Notes: generated from the sequence alone by a model not told the origin. A stretch of DNA of 36,470 nucleotides from Methanomicrobia archaeon (GCA_016928455.1 JAFGKP010000123.1:1-36470); one strand, 5' to 3'; numbered from the stretch's first letter, positions 16,112 through 23,650 are shown. A program made the numbers and translations.

Positions 16112-16975
16112 TCACGATGTCCCGGGTGCGTATTCACGTATCATGCGCTCCAGTACCGCGGCGGTGGATGCGTGCATGAGGAGCGCCTCGGTGAGTCGAG
16201 CGACGATATGCCGCTTTGCGTACTCGTCCTCCACGAAGCTGATCTCCGGATAGGTAACGTTTGCGAGTACGAGCCCGTAGGGCGGTGCAGGCTCGATCGC
16301 TTCGGTTATTTCGCGTTCCAGCAGCGCGTCCACCCATTCACAGGCTCTACTCCCGCGTCCGACCAGTGTCAGTGCGGTAACGATCTTCCGCACCATCTTG
16401 CGGAGGAAGCTGTTGGCCGCGATCTCAATGGTAATGAACGAGCTGTTAGCGTCATGTGAAATCTCGAGCCGCGTTATCTCGCGGATGGGCGAAAAATGTT
16501 CGGCTTCCTGCTCGTGATGCCCGGGCGCCTGCGCGAAATTAGAGAAGTCGTGCGTGCCGATAAAGCGCGCCGCAGCGTCCTGTATGCGCGCGACATCCAG
16601 GTCCGTGTTCGGCGGCGCGTAAAGGTAATAGCGATACGTGCGGCTGAGTGCGTCTTTGCGTGCGTTAAACGATGGAGTGGACGGCTTTGCGAGCCCGAAG
16701 ACCCAGATATCTCTGGGCAGCATGCTGTTGATCATGCGCGGGCTGAGGTTGCGCTGCGCGGTATCGAAGGAGAGGACCTGCGCGAAAGCGTGCACGCCCT
16801 TGTCCGTCCGTCCGGCTGCGGCATAGTTCGCGATTGCGCGATCTTCAATGATCTGAAGCGCGGTCAGAGCCTCGAAGAGCGCGCCCTCGATCGTCGGTAC
16901 GGCCGACTGCGGCTGCACCTGAAACCCGTGATAGTGCGTGCCGAGGTACCCGATTTTGAGTGCTATTCGCTCCAT
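16112..16975 (-). CDS. truA: tRNA pseudouridine synthase A
   Basis: 287 residues. It converts U38-40 in the tRNA anticodon arm to pseudouridine. The catalytic Asp58 lies in AAGRTDKGVHA; other family landmarks are LKIGYLGTHYHGFQVQP (residues 6-22), RTYRYYLY (about 109-116), FIGTHDFSNFA (about 137-147) and SFLRKMVRKIV (about 207-217), as expected for TruA/Pus3. ATG 16975 gives the family N-terminus MERIALKIGYLG. There is no clear SD, so the mRNA is possibly leaderless. It is divergent from the trmJ-like gene 139 bases away. Confidence 0.95.
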   Translation of the reverse strand: MERIALKIGYLGTHYHGFQVQPQSAVPTIEGALFEALTALQIIEDRAIANYAAAGRTDKGVHAFAQVLSFDTAQRNLSPRMINSMLPRDIWVFGLAKPSTPSFNARKDALSRTYRYYLYAPPNTDLDVARIQDAAARFIGTHDFSNFAQAPGHHEQEAEHFSPIREITRLEISHDANSSFITIEIAANSFLRKMVRKIVTALTLVGRGSRACEWVDALLEREITEAIEPAPPYGLVLANVTYPEISFVEDEYAKRHIVARLTEALLMHASTAAVLERMIREYAPGTS

Positions 16976-17114
16976 GGTGGTTAGGGGGACGGCCCTTTAA
17001 GATAGACGTTTGTTAACTTAACGCCCGTCGTGTTTTTTTTTAGCGTTTTTCAGCTATGATGTTATTTTAATAGATTAGCTAGCCTGGCGAGCGTAAAAGA
17101 GGAGCGCTTATTCT

Positions 17115-17897
17115 ATGGACGTGCGTGTGATCCTGGTGGAGCCGAAGCTGGCGGAGAATATCGGTGCGGTGGCGCGTGTGCTGAAGAATTTCGGGTTCAG
17201 TGAGCTGTATCTGGTGAACCCGCCGGCGTTCGATGAGAAGATGTTCTGGGTCGCCTCGCATGCCGATGACGTGCTCAGGGCAAGCACCGTGGTGAGCAGT
17301 CTGGATGATGCGATTGCGGGCACGAACCTCGTGGTGGGCACGACGGCGAAGACCGGTATCTCGGCAAGCAGACATCTACGCAAGCCGCTGTTCTCGCCCC
17401 GTGAGCTGGTTGCGACGCTGGCGGACGGAGGAGCTGGAGGCGGGTTGCTCGCGCTGCTCTTCGGGCCTGAGGATAGAGGGCTCCTGAACGATGAGCTGGT
17501 GCACTGCGATCTCCTGGTCTCCATACCGACGAGTACGGCGTATCCCGTGCTGAATCTCTCGCATGCTGTCGCGATCGTGCTGTACGAACTGTACGAGGGG
17601 CAGGAGCAGCAGAAGTGCGAGCAGGGAAGTAGTCTGGAGCAGCAGCAACCGGCACTGGCAGCGGTAGCGGACAAGGAGCGACTGTTTGAGCATCTCAGCA
17701 GGTTCCTGGAGGAGATCGAGTATCGCGCGCACAAGCGGGCGCGGACCATGCTCATGCTCCGGCGGCTCCTGGGCCGGGCGGTGCTAACCGCGCGCGAGGT
17801 GCGTACGCTGCGCGGCATCCTGAGGAGCGCGGAGCGCAAGCTGCGTGAACAGGAACGGGAACGAGAACGGGAACGAGAACGGCGCGAGCAGCGGTAA
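17115..17897 (+). CDS. trmJ: TrmJ-like SPOUT tRNA/rRNA 2'-O-methyltransferase
   Basis: 260 residues. SAM-dependent SPOUT-fold methyltransferase; archaeal members methylate the 2'-OH at tRNA position 32. The motifs are VLVEPKLAENIGAVARVLKNFG (residues 5-28, shown as a family match), LLFGPEDRGL (motif 2, about 114-123) and IPTSTAYPVLNLSHAVAIVLYE (motif 3, shown in part), which form the knotted SAM site. The C-terminal helical extension ends in an Arg/Glu repeat (RERERERERRE) encoded by a GAACGG/GAACGA repeat at about 17850-17882. TrmJ is the best fit; the exact target base is inferred from family knowledge. Confidence 0.9.
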   Translation: MDVRVILVEPKLAENIGAVARVLKNFGFSELYLVNPPAFDEKMFWVASHADDVLRASTVVSSLDDAIAGTNLVVGTTAKTGISASRHLRKPLFSPRELVATLADGGAGGGLLALLFGPEDRGLLNDELVHCDLLVSIPTSTAYPVLNLSHAVAIVLYELYEGQEQQKCEQGSSLEQQQPALAAVADKERLFEHLSRFLEEIEYRAHKRARTMLMLRRLLGRAVLTAREVRTLRGILRSAERKLREQERERERERERREQR

Positions 17898-18374
17898 GAT
17901 CATGCTGCGGTGAGAGCGAGCTTACCGATAGGTTATTAATGATCGCAACCGTCTGTTCCAGGCGCTCATAAGGCGTTTCTTGGTGTAAATGCACGCACCA
18001 CCATTTGCAGCCCGGTAACTTCGTGAGCCCCGTCAAGAAAATCATTCACATGTAACAAAAAAGTTTGTTGTTTGGCTAACACGGAGAGTAGCTCCGAACC
18101 AGCGGGAAAAGAACGGCGCTCGGTATGTGAAGTATCAGTGGATCGTTATTGGACGTGGTGAAGCGTTCAGCTCTGCTATACTAGATAAACAGAACTCTCA
18201 AAACACGCGGGAAAGGATTCTCCCTTGTCCGAAAGGTAGCCCTAGCTTGGAATATAGTTAAATAGACTCTGCACTTACTTATTGGTAATGGGGCGGGGAG
18301 AAGAAGATCATTTAGCCACACGGTAACCAACCCTACGCAGCAGACCGGAATCGGTCGCGGGTGGAGTATCACAC
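17898..18374. other. Intergenic region, start of the accessory island
   Basis: About 480 bases without a supported gene. On the minus strand, 17920-18045 reads MIFLTGLTKLPGCKWWCVH..., which could be a fragment of a lost gene but has no match I recognise. TATA-like AGTTAAATAG at 18256-18265 may serve the nucleotidyltransferase gene. Base composition becomes more AT-rich from here. Confidence 0.4.
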
Positions 18375-18863
18375 ATGGTAGAGCCTCCTGATACACACGA
18401 CATCAGTAATGAAATGGCCCTCACATCTACGAACAAGCGGGCGATGCTCGAGCGTGTAAAAGCAGATTTCGAGGAGTTTGATGCGGGGTGCAGGGGGATA
18501 GTGCTTTTTGGCTCTTATGCTGAAGGGGAGCAGACGAAGAGAAGCGATATTGACGTTTGTATAATCAAGCCCTTGGATGGCATTCTTGACGCCATTTACG
18601 ATAAACTTGGTGGGAAATACGACATCAAAGTGTTTGAGAACTTGCCACTGTACATAAAACAGGAAGTTATAAGAACTCATGAAGTAGTAGTTGGCAATGA
18701 ACTTGACTTATCGGAATATTTCCACTTTTTTAGGAAATTGTGGCAGGATGTAGAGCACAGGATTATAGCGAACGAATTTACTACTTTTGCGGAAAGGAAG
18801 CGGTACAGGAGGCGATGGTTGCATGAGAAAGAGAAGATACTTCGAGAAATTGGAAGTATTTGA
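18375..18863 (+). CDS. mntA: MNT nucleotidyltransferase antitoxin (MntA-like)
   Basis: 162 residues. It is a minimal nucleotidyltransferase with GSYAEGEQTKRSDIDV: Gly46-Ser47 and the metal-binding Asp58 and Asp60 of the GSx10DxD motif. In characterised MntA/HepT pairs this enzyme silences the HEPN toxin by adding AMP to a tyrosine. The HEPN gene overlaps its 3' end by 41 bases, which supports this pairing. An internal ATG at 18414 (MALTSTNKR) is an equally possible start, since the first 13 residues are not part of the domain. Confidence 0.88.
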   Translation: MVEPPDTHDISNEMALTSTNKRAMLERVKADFEEFDAGCRGIVLFGSYAEGEQTKRSDIDVCIIKPLDGILDAIYDKLGGKYDIKVFENLPLYIKQEVIRTHEVVVGNELDLSEYFHFFRKLWQDVEHRIIANEFTTFAERKRYRRRWLHEKEKILREIGSI

Positions 18864-19233
18864 AGGTGAGCTGAAATTCATACAAGCGAATGCATCTGCA
18901 TTACAGGACGATGTTACGAGACGGGCGTTGTTGTATGCGTTAGAGGTTTGCGTAGATGTGGTGATGGACGTGGTTGCGATGGCAACGAGGGACTTAGGAC
19001 TGACCGTTGAAGATGATTACACGAACATCGAGAAGCTCGAGAACGAGCAGATGCTGGTAGAGCGGGAAGGAGAGCTACTCAGGAGATTCAATGGTCTGAG
19101 GAATGCAATTGTGCATAGATATAATCAGCTGGATTTGAACGCGATCCAGAGGGGTTTGCGGGGAATAGAAGAGTTGTATGAGGTATTAGACAAATTAGTG
19201 GGTGTAGTTGAGCGAGAAGGGGCACTGGAGTGA
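18823..19233 (+). CDS. hepT: HEPN ribonuclease toxin (HepT/DUF86)
   Basis: 136 residues, all-helical. It carries the HEPN signature RNAIVHRY: Arg93 and His98 of the Rx4H catalytic motif, and Tyr100, the residue that partner MntA proteins modify. It probably cleaves RNA (tRNA in known cases) when not neutralised. The start ATG 18823 lies inside the mntA gene, so the two are translationally coupled. An upstream in-frame ATG at 18787 is less likely because it adds a Gly-rich stretch that is a shadow of mntA. Confidence 0.88.
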   Translation: MRKRRYFEKLEVFEGELKFIQANASALQDDVTRRALLYALEVCVDVVMDVVAMATRDLGLTVEDDYTNIEKLENEQMLVEREGELLRRFNGLRNAIVHRYNQLDLNAIQRGLRGIEELYEVLDKLVGVVEREGALE

Positions 19234-19247
19234 GCCTGAGAAAGGAG

Positions 19248-19388
19248 ATGGTAAGCGAGAAGGTTGTAAAGGCGCTAGAGGAACAATTACGAATGATTGG
19301 CGGGCTGATATCGGAAGAGCGTCACCTAACAGTTAAGGATTATCGAGATTATTTGAAATCAACCGATGGCCGGAGTATTGAGGTATAG
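19248..19388 (+). CDS. Small unknown protein, possibly antitoxin-like
   Basis: 46 residues (MVSEKVVKALEEQLRM...TVKDYRDYLKSTDGRSIEV). A GTG at 19230 overlapping the hepT stop gives six more residues and would couple it to hepT. It is charged and helical, and its C-terminus resembles small VapB-like antitoxins only in general character. It lies between the MNT/HEPN pair and the next vapB. Whether it is expressed is uncertain. Confidence 0.4.
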   Translation: MVSEKVVKALEEQLRMIGGLISEERHLTVKDYRDYLKSTDGRSIEV

Positions 19389-19432
19389 GATAGGCGGTGA
19401 ACGGGACACATGAATATTCCTGAATTGAAAGG

Positions 19433-19594
19433 ATGTTAATCGAATTGGATAAAAACCTCCATTCGATATTGGATATGGTGAGGGAGACGAGGAAGCCTGA
19501 AGAGGACGTTGTAGAATCAGTTGCGGGTGCTTGGGGATACGATGTGGATGGTGTGGAATTCGCAAGAAAACTGAGACGAACAGAACGGGTATGA
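19433..19594 (+). CDS. VapB-like antitoxin
   Basis: 53 residues (MLIELDKNLHSILDMVRE...VDGVEFARKLRRTERV). Its stop TGA overlaps the ATG of the PIN gene (ATGA), the standard coupling of vapBC operons, and this overlap is the main evidence for its role. The N-terminus resembles the short beta-helix start of small antitoxins, and the C-terminal ARKLRRTERV tail could wrap the toxin. The partner toxin is truncated, so the module is probably dead. Confidence 0.6.
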   Translation: MLIELDKNLHSILDMVRETRKPEEDVVESVAGAWGYDVDGVEFARKLRRTERV

Positions 19595-19770
19595 GACTGT
19601 TCCTGGACACGTCGATCTTTGTGGATGTTCTGAGGACTGTACAGGCTGAAACATCCAAATCAGTCATCAAGAGTTTACAGGAGGGTAATGAGGGTTTTAC
19701 ATCAGCAATAGCAGTTGCAGAGCTCAGTGTTCCTTTCCCTTTTTTCCCCTTTTATGATCGGTACCTATAA
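19591..19770 (+). pseudogene. Truncated VapC (PIN-domain) toxin
   Basis: 59 residues starting MRLFLDTSIFVDVLR, with the first PIN Asp (LDTSIFVD) and the Glu (VAELSV) still present. The normal VapC is about 130 residues. After AELSV the reading runs into an unrelated Phe/Pro-rich tail (FPFFPFYDRYL) and stops, and the two C-terminal acidic residues are missing. The break coincides with the start of the 19786 palindrome/TATA repeat, suggesting that insertion or recombination of that element destroyed the gene. Confidence 0.8.
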
Positions 19771-19785
19771 ACACCACTATTTAAA

Positions 19786-19853
19786 GGTTACTTACATGTA
19801 ACTAAAACCTATTATATATAAATATTACTTACAGAGTCCTCCGCTTCGACGCT
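19786..19853 (+). repeat. Palindrome-plus-TATA repeat, copy 1
   Basis: It contains GTTAC-TTACAT-GTAAC (19787-19802), an AT-rich TATA-like core (19811-19823), TTACTTACAG, and TCCGCTTCGACGC. A second copy lies at 23934-24000. Downstream of it a 38-codon reading (MCPERLIELERQF, from 19863) may be the stub of a lost gene. Confidence 0.7.
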
Positions 19854-20009
19854 AACACGGTCATGTGTCCGGAGCGGCTGATTGAGCTGGAGCGGCAATT
19901 CATCGCACGCCGTGAAATCGGGCTTGTGATCGCGTGGGTATTCAGCGTATCTCCGAATGATAGGATACGACAAGAATGACTACAGGTTCCCGCCCCCAGA
20001 CACCGATAA
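19854..20009 (+). pseudogene. Possible gene stub after repeat copy 1
   Basis: From the conserved CGCTTCGACGC the frame reads RFDANTVMCPERLIELERQF...GLVIAWVFSVSPND and stops at 19979. The other repeat copy reads RFDAVTHGVRE...RLVIWWWSM in the same frame. The shared frame suggests a common ancestral coding start, now decayed in both. Function unknown. Confidence 0.35.
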
Positions 20010-20010
20010 C

Positions 20011-20045
20011 GATTTATATGCCGTAGATACTACCTTATTAGTAGT
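20011..20045 (+). promoter_or_regulatory. Promoter and operator-like repeat of the RHH vapB gene
   Basis: TATA-like GATTTATATG (20011-20020) is followed by the inverted repeat ACTAC...GTAGT (20029-20033 and 20041-20045), which overlaps the expected transcription start. This arrangement suits autorepression by the RHH antitoxin. Confidence 0.5.
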
Positions 20046-20060
20046 GGTGCACCAAGAAAA

Positions 20061-20309
20061 ATGAGTTCTGTAACCGTAACGTTCCGTGGGATACCCGAAG
20101 AGATACTCAATAAAATGGTGGAGTACGGGATAGCGGAGACAAAAAGCGAAGCAATTCGGGTAGCTCTGGTAAATTTCGGCATTGAGATGGGATTACTCAG
20201 CGAACTGGAGTTGGTAAAATCACTGAGAGCGCAGCTAGCTGAGCGCAAACCATCGCACGTGGAAGTTGCCGAAGAGATTAAGAGGGCTAAACTTGAGAGT
20301 CTTCGTTGA
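20061..20309 (+). CDS. RHH-type VapB antitoxin
   Basis: 82 residues. The N-terminus (SSVTVTFRGIPEEILNKMVEYGIAETKSEAIRVALVNFG, residues 2-40, shown as the domain) is a ribbon-helix-helix DNA-binding domain. The C-terminus (HVEVAEEIKRAKLESLR) would bind the toxin. It overlaps the downstream PIN gene by 17 bases. Upstream lie a TATA box and an inverted repeat that could be its operator. The toxin gene is frameshifted, so this antitoxin may now act only as a repressor or may be an orphan. Confidence 0.85.
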   Translation: MSSVTVTFRGIPEEILNKMVEYGIAETKSEAIRVALVNFGIEMGLLSELELVKSLRAQLAERKPSHVEVAEEIKRAKLESLR

Positions 20310-20708
20310 TAGCTCTGTATTCATTTACGGTCTCGAGTTTGCGGAATCCAACTCCGCCTTAATTTACGATGGAATAGCTCGTGGTACGGTCAAAGCGGTA
20401 ATCAATGAGAAAGTCATTAAAGAAGTTGTTAATTACTTCGGGCGAAGGAAGGCAGACATTTTGCGTATCTCATTGAGTCTCAACTCAGAAGAATCTGTGA
20501 AGTTAAGCAGCGACAGGATTACGCAGGCGAAATTGGGAACTGGAAGGGAATAATCAAAGATAAGGATTTGGAACATCTAGCGACTGCTAAAGCGTTCAAT
20601 TTGAAGATAGTCGCTTTTGATACTGACTTCCAGTCGTTCGAAGAATACCATACACCCAAACAATTTGTTGAAGTCCTGGGAGAAAAGCCGTATGAAATTG
20701 AGTGGTAA
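20293..20708 (+). pseudogene. Frameshifted VapC (PIN-domain) toxin
   Basis: From TTG 20293 the frame reads LRVFVDSSVFIYGLEFAES...INEKVIKEVVNYF, with PIN Asp and Glu in place, as far as about 20515. The rest of a PIN domain then continues in another frame: DYAGEIGNWKGIIKDKDLEHLATAK...IVAFDTDF...EVLGEKPYEIEW, stopping at 20708. Joined, the product would be about 138 residues, normal for VapC, with all acidic residues. A single indel near 20505-20525 breaks it. A sequencing error is possible; otherwise it is an inactivated toxin. Confidence 0.8.
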
Positions 20709-20717
20709 GTATCCAAA

Positions 20718-20914
20718 ACCAGCGTCACACGGTTCTTGTCTTCGTGGAGCGGAGCGGACCCGCAAAGCTTAAACCCACAGAAACTAAAGAGTGTTTTGAA
20801 CAGGTGCGAGCGCTTTATTCGAGGCATTTTTGCCCACAATAGCGGGTCTCGTTCATACTATATCGCCGCTGTTCGTTCTTAACCTGAAGTTGGAGAAGAA
20901 CCAACAGTAGAGAC
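20718..20914 (+). repeat. Duplicated upstream region of the unknown paralog pair, copy 1
   Basis: It matches 24464-24601: both contain ACCAGCGTCAC, GCGGAGCGGAC, GCAAAGCTTAAA (BRE/TATA-like) and GAGGC-TTTTTGC. Copy 1 has extra segments of about 30 and 25 bases just before the start codon. Confidence 0.75.
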
Positions 20915-21310
20915 ATGGCAGTATTAGTAGATAAAACGGGGCGCATCGTCGCGACACATGCCATAACGCTCCACGGGCATTATGACCCTGAGCGCTGGGA
21001 TAGTGATACTGTAAGCGAGTTCATAGCAGAGAAGATGCAGCTCTTGGAGGATAAAGCTGATATAGAGCTATTACAGATTGATGGAGATAAGATAGAGGTA
21101 GTTGTCTACGTTTCCGAGCCTGATAAGCCGCCACATACTGTAGAGAGTTATGCGTTCTTCTGGATGATGAATCATGACATAACCCGGGAGAACGGACTAT
21201 TCGTGGATACCATTCTTGTTACTGAGTGTGAGGTTGAGCACAGTCTGTATATTGTGGTGGGGCACTATAAAAATAAGAATAAAAACAAAAATAGATCAGT
21301 ACATGAGTAA
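20915..21310 (+). CDS. Unrecognised protein, paralog 1
   Basis: 131 residues (MAVLVDKTGRIVATHAITLHGHYDPERW...). A beta-rich start is followed by an acidic helix (DTVSEFIAEKMQLLEDKAD), then VVVYVSEPDKPPHTVESYAFFWMMNHDITRENGLFVDT and a final strand SLYIVVGHYK. There is no signal peptide or membrane span. The last residues (NKNKNKNR) come from a simple A-rich repeat and are not in the paralog at 24602. The two proteins are about 80% identical and share upstream DNA. I do not recognise the family. Strong conservation of His/Trp/Tyr positions between the copies suggests selection. Confidence 0.8.
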   Translation: MAVLVDKTGRIVATHAITLHGHYDPERWDSDTVSEFIAEKMQLLEDKADIELLQIDGDKIEVVVYVSEPDKPPHTVESYAFFWMMNHDITRENGLFVDTILVTECEVEHSLYIVVGHYKNKNKNKNRSVHE

Positions 21311-21314
21311 GGCT

Positions 21315-21368
21315 CGCGTGCATTTACAAAATTGTGCCAGCAGTGAGCTTTGTTGGGTTAACCAGACC
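21315..21368 (+). repeat. Dispersed 54-bp repeat, copy 1
   Basis: GCGTG.ATTTACAAAATTG, AGCAG.GAGCTT.GTT and TAACCAGACC recur at 36417-36470. Immediately downstream is a strong inverted repeat, GCGGATAAG (21391-21399) with CTTATCCGC (21419-21427). The pair may be the end of a small mobile element. Confidence 0.65.
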
Positions 21369-21390
21369 GAAAGGAATTAGTATATTGAGA

Positions 21391-21427
21391 GCGGATAAGT
21401 TATTGTGTTCGAATCAGTCTTATCCGC
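21391..21427. repeat. Perfect 9-bp inverted repeat (hairpin)
   Basis: GCGGATAAG and CTTATCCGC are separated by 19 bases, with further partial pairing outside (GAG/CTC). It lies in a gene-free stretch between the unknown paralog and hicB. Confidence 0.7.
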
Positions 21428-21569
21428 CCTCAAAAACAGTATATGTCTCATCCAACTTAAACGTACCGATTTGGGGGGATGACCCTCTGGTGGTCGGTAA
21501 AGGGCTCACTGAGCAATTCATAAGCGGGATCAACCTCGTCATGTCACGGATAGCCCCTGTAATCAGCAA

Positions 21570-21578
21570 CTTTATAAG
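21570..21578 (+). promoter_or_regulatory. TATA box of hicBA
   Basis: CTTTATAAG lies 30-38 bases before ATG 21608. No SD is present, so the hicB transcript is probably leaderless or nearly so. Confidence 0.6.
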
Positions 21579-21607
21579 CATACAGTCACTAGTGGATTTC
21601 ACGGGCT

Positions 21608-21847
21608 ATGAAATTTAACATCACCCTTGAACGCGACGAGGAGGGGCGGTATGTTGCGGAATGTACCGACCTCCCCGGGTGTCTCTCTGAAGGCGAAACG
21701 GTGCAGGAAGCGATCGAGAACATCAGTGAAGCAATCGTGGGCTGTTTGAAATCGCGACTCAAGCTAGCTGGCGAGCAGTTGAAAGTCCCCGCGTTTTATC
21801 AGAAGCTGGATATTTCATTGGATCTTACGGGCACCGCGTATGTCTAA
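21608..21847 (+). CDS. hicB: HicB antitoxin
   Basis: 79 residues with the HicB fold: FNITLERDEEGRYVAECTDLPGCLSEGETVQEAIENISEAI, shown here as the diagnostic region (residues 3-43), including the D-LPGC-S-GET-EA motif. There is no C-terminal DNA-binding domain, so autorepression would need the HicAB complex or be absent. It overlaps hicA by 8 bases. The order hicB-hicA is the reverse of the Escherichia coli order but common in archaea and cyanobacteria. Confidence 0.92.
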   Translation: MKFNITLERDEEGRYVAECTDLPGCLSEGETVQEAIENISEAIVGCLKSRLKLAGEQLKVPAFYQKLDISLDLTGTAYV

Positions 21848-22079
21848 GCTTCCCCGGGCGAGCGATGAGAAGCATGTTGCTGCGTTCAAACGAGCTGGTT
21901 GGAAGCTGAATCATATTGAAGGGAGTCACTACATTCTGATCAAAGAAGGGAGTGATGTCCACGTATCAATACCGGTACATAAGAATAAAACCCTCGGTCC
22001 CGGTCTTTTGAAGAAACTCATTGTCAAGGCAGATCTCACCATTGAGGGATATATCAAGCTCTTTTATAGCAAAAAGTAA
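21840..22079 (+). CDS. hicA: HicA toxin (mRNA interferase)
   Basis: 79 residues with a double-stranded-RNA-binding-like fold. GSHYILIKEG contains the catalytic His30, followed by SIPVHKNKTLGPGLLKKLIVKADLT, which is typical of HicA. It cleaves mRNA when free and is neutralised by HicB. It looks intact. The start ATG lies inside hicB (8-base overlap). Confidence 0.92.
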   Translation: MSKLPRASDEKHVAAFKRAGWKLNHIEGSHYILIKEGSDVHVSIPVHKNKTLGPGLLKKLIVKADLTIEGYIKLFYSKK

Positions 22080-22322
22080 CCAAGTGGTCTTTAGCATCAT
22101 CACTACCAGTCTTTTCATTTTCCCCCATATTCTTTTTAGCGCTCACTTCTGCAGTGCTTCTGTACTTCCTCCTAACGTTTGAACATGCAGTGAATGTAGT
22201 TAGTTTGGTAGGATTATAACGCTACACACGCTTTCATCACAATCGTATTTCAACCACGCGGAATCGGTCTCAGGATTGCTTTTCTGGAGGAGCGCCCTCT
22301 CCGCACGCCCAAGGAATTATCA
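22080..22322. other. Gene-free interval
   Basis: No ORF or motif was recognised between hicA and the DUF104/PIN module promoter. T-rich stretches near 22115-22135 could terminate the hicBA transcript. Confidence 0.35.
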
Positions 22323-22345
22323 GGATACAAGTTATATAAGTATCC
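22323..22345 (+). promoter_or_regulatory. Promoter with operator-like inverted repeat around the TATA box
   Basis: GGATAC (22323-22328) and GTATCC (22340-22345) flank GTTATATAA. A repressor bound here would cover the TATA box. It is 32 bases before the vapB ATG, so transcription starts close to the start codon. Confidence 0.65.
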
Positions 22346-22376
22346 AATCACAATCTTTCAGTGGTGGCTGTGCTGT

Positions 22377-22562
22377 ATGGTGCTCAAAGTGAAGGCGCGG
22401 TATGAGGGTGAGGTCTTAAAGCCGCTGGAAGCGGTGGATTTGAAGGAAGGAGAAGAAGTAGAGCTTGAACTTAAGCGGGGTTCATTACAAGATTTTCATG
22501 GGAAGCTACAGCTTGAAAAAGAGCTTGCAGACGAAGTGATTGAGCTGGAGCTATGGGATTGA
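22377..22562 (+). CDS. DUF104 (AF2212-type) VapB antitoxin
   Basis: 61 residues: MVLKVKARYEGEVLKPLEAVDLKEGEEVELEL is the DUF104 beta-barrel-like domain (residues 1-32), followed by a toxin-binding helical tail. It overlaps the PIN gene by 10 bases. DUF104 proteins lack a usual DNA-binding domain, so regulation through the inverted repeat may involve the complex or another factor. Confidence 0.88.
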   Translation: MVLKVKARYEGEVLKPLEAVDLKEGEEVELELKRGSLQDFHGKLQLEKELADEVIELELWD

Positions 22563-23053
22563 GCTTTGTCGGTATAAAATCAGGCGCAGGAATCTATGTG
22601 GATGCTAACATACACCTCTATTCCGCCTTTAAGCATCCCGTTTATGGTGCTTCGTGTCGGGATTTATTGATCCGTATAGATGAGGGGGACGTGTATGGTT
22701 ACACCTCGGATTTTGTGTTAGATGAGGTTTTGCATAAATTGATGATTGCGGAAGTAGCGAAGAACTATACAAAGAGTGCAAGGGAAGCGATTGTATATAT
22801 AAAAAAGAATCCCGAGGTGATTTCGCAGCTCGAGGTTGTATGGGCCGAGAGGGATCTCCTTGAACATTCTCATCTCGTCGTTTTGGAGAATCGATCTCTG
22901 TTCCCTGACTTTGTTAAGATATCGAAGAGCTATAACTTGATGGTCACTGATGCGGTTCACGTAGCTATAATGAGCAGGCACGGTTTGACGAACATCGCCA
23001 CGAACGATCCCGATTTCGAAAGAGTGGCAGGGCTCACGGTTTGGAAGCCGTAG
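22553..23053 (+). CDS. PIN-domain toxin (VapC-like)
   Basis: 166 residues. The PIN ribonuclease acidic residues are all present: Asp17 (IYVDANIHLY), Glu58 (LDEVLHKL), Asp133 (VTDAVHVAI) and Asp152 (IATNDPDF). It is slightly longer than average because of a middle helical segment. Met1 overlaps the antitoxin gene; it could also start a few codons later. It appears to be an intact toxin of the DUF104-PIN pair. Confidence 0.9.
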   Translation: MGLSFVGIKSGAGIYVDANIHLYSAFKHPVYGASCRDLLIRIDEGDVYGYTSDFVLDEVLHKLMIAEVAKNYTKSAREAIVYIKKNPEVISQLEVVWAERDLLEHSHLVVLENRSLFPDFVKISKSYNLMVTDAVHVAIMSRHGLTNIATNDPDFERVAGLTVWKP

Positions 23054-23188
23054 AGGCGTGTAAGCGGCGGTATGCTGCTGTTCTTCCCGGCATAGGCATC
23101 AAGCGATAGAAATAAAGGTCATCGGTCGCTGTCGGTCGCTCAGTCAGCACCTCCAGCAGATCCGGTTATTAAGTACGGTTAGAATAGT

Positions 23189-23650
23189 TCACACGACGAC
23201 CGTCCACTGGAGCACCTGGCCGCCGGAGACGGAGACGACGCTGATACGATCTCCGCTTTTGAGCTCAGCGCCCGGTGCGAGGAGTAATTCGAGCTCATCG
23301 GCGATCTCAAAATCAGGCTTCGAGATCGACCCGCGGTTCAGGGTCGCGTTACCCGCGTAGATCGCGCCGTTGATCCGAATCTCGAGGTTCTCACAGACCG
23401 TCTCGTTCAGGACGCGCTCGTCGGTGGGCTGGAAGGCGTTGGAGAGCGTATCCCCGCCCATATGCACGATGGTGACCTGATCAGAACCGGGCTTGGCACC
23501 CTCGATCATGATGTTGACCGAGTTCACCCTGAGTGCGGCATGCAGTATCCCCGCTGCGTACGTTGCGAGCATGGCCGCGATGATAATGACCACCACGATC
23601 ATCAGCAGCTCGCCGATTATCGGGCTCACCGCACGATCATCTTTGAGCAT
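23189..23650 (-). CDS. Archaeal type IV pilin (Pilin_N/DUF1628)
   Basis: 153 residues from ATG 23650, which is preceded by GGAGGTGG six bases upstream. The N-terminus MLKDDRAVSPIIGELLMIVVV is the class III-type leader and hydrophobic assembly helix of euryarchaeal pilins, processed by a prepilin peptidase. The mature globular part is beta-rich (VTIVHMGGDTLSNAF, NLEIRINGAIYAGNATLN, LLLAPGAELKSGDRISVVSV) and ends in QVLQWTVVV. The longer reading to 23752 covers the promoter (TATA at 23685-23698). It is related to the pilin at 25376, sharing the HxGGDT motif and the C-terminal architecture. Confidence 0.93.
   Translation of the reverse strand: MLKDDRAVSPIIGELLMIVVVIIIAAMLATYAAGILHAALRVNSVNIMIEGAKPGSDQVTIVHMGGDTLSNAFQPTDERVLNETVCENLEIRINGAIYAGNATLNRGSISKPDFEIADELELLLAPGAELKSGDRISVVSVSGGQVLQWTVVV

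Noticed and set aside
17033-17050. T-runs between truA and trmJ as a terminator
   Set aside because: They are on the plus strand, with no plus-strand gene ending upstream; more likely part of divergent promoter DNA.
21391-21427. tRNA gene or tRNA fragment (GCGGATA...TTCGAAT...TATCCGC)
   Set aside because: The acceptor-like arms and a TTCGAAT loop are present, but there is no D or anticodon arm and the T-stem does not pair.
21334-21618. 94-codon ORF over the 54-bp repeat and hairpin
   Set aside because: It spans a dispersed repeat and the hicBA promoter, has no promoter or SD, and overlaps hicB.
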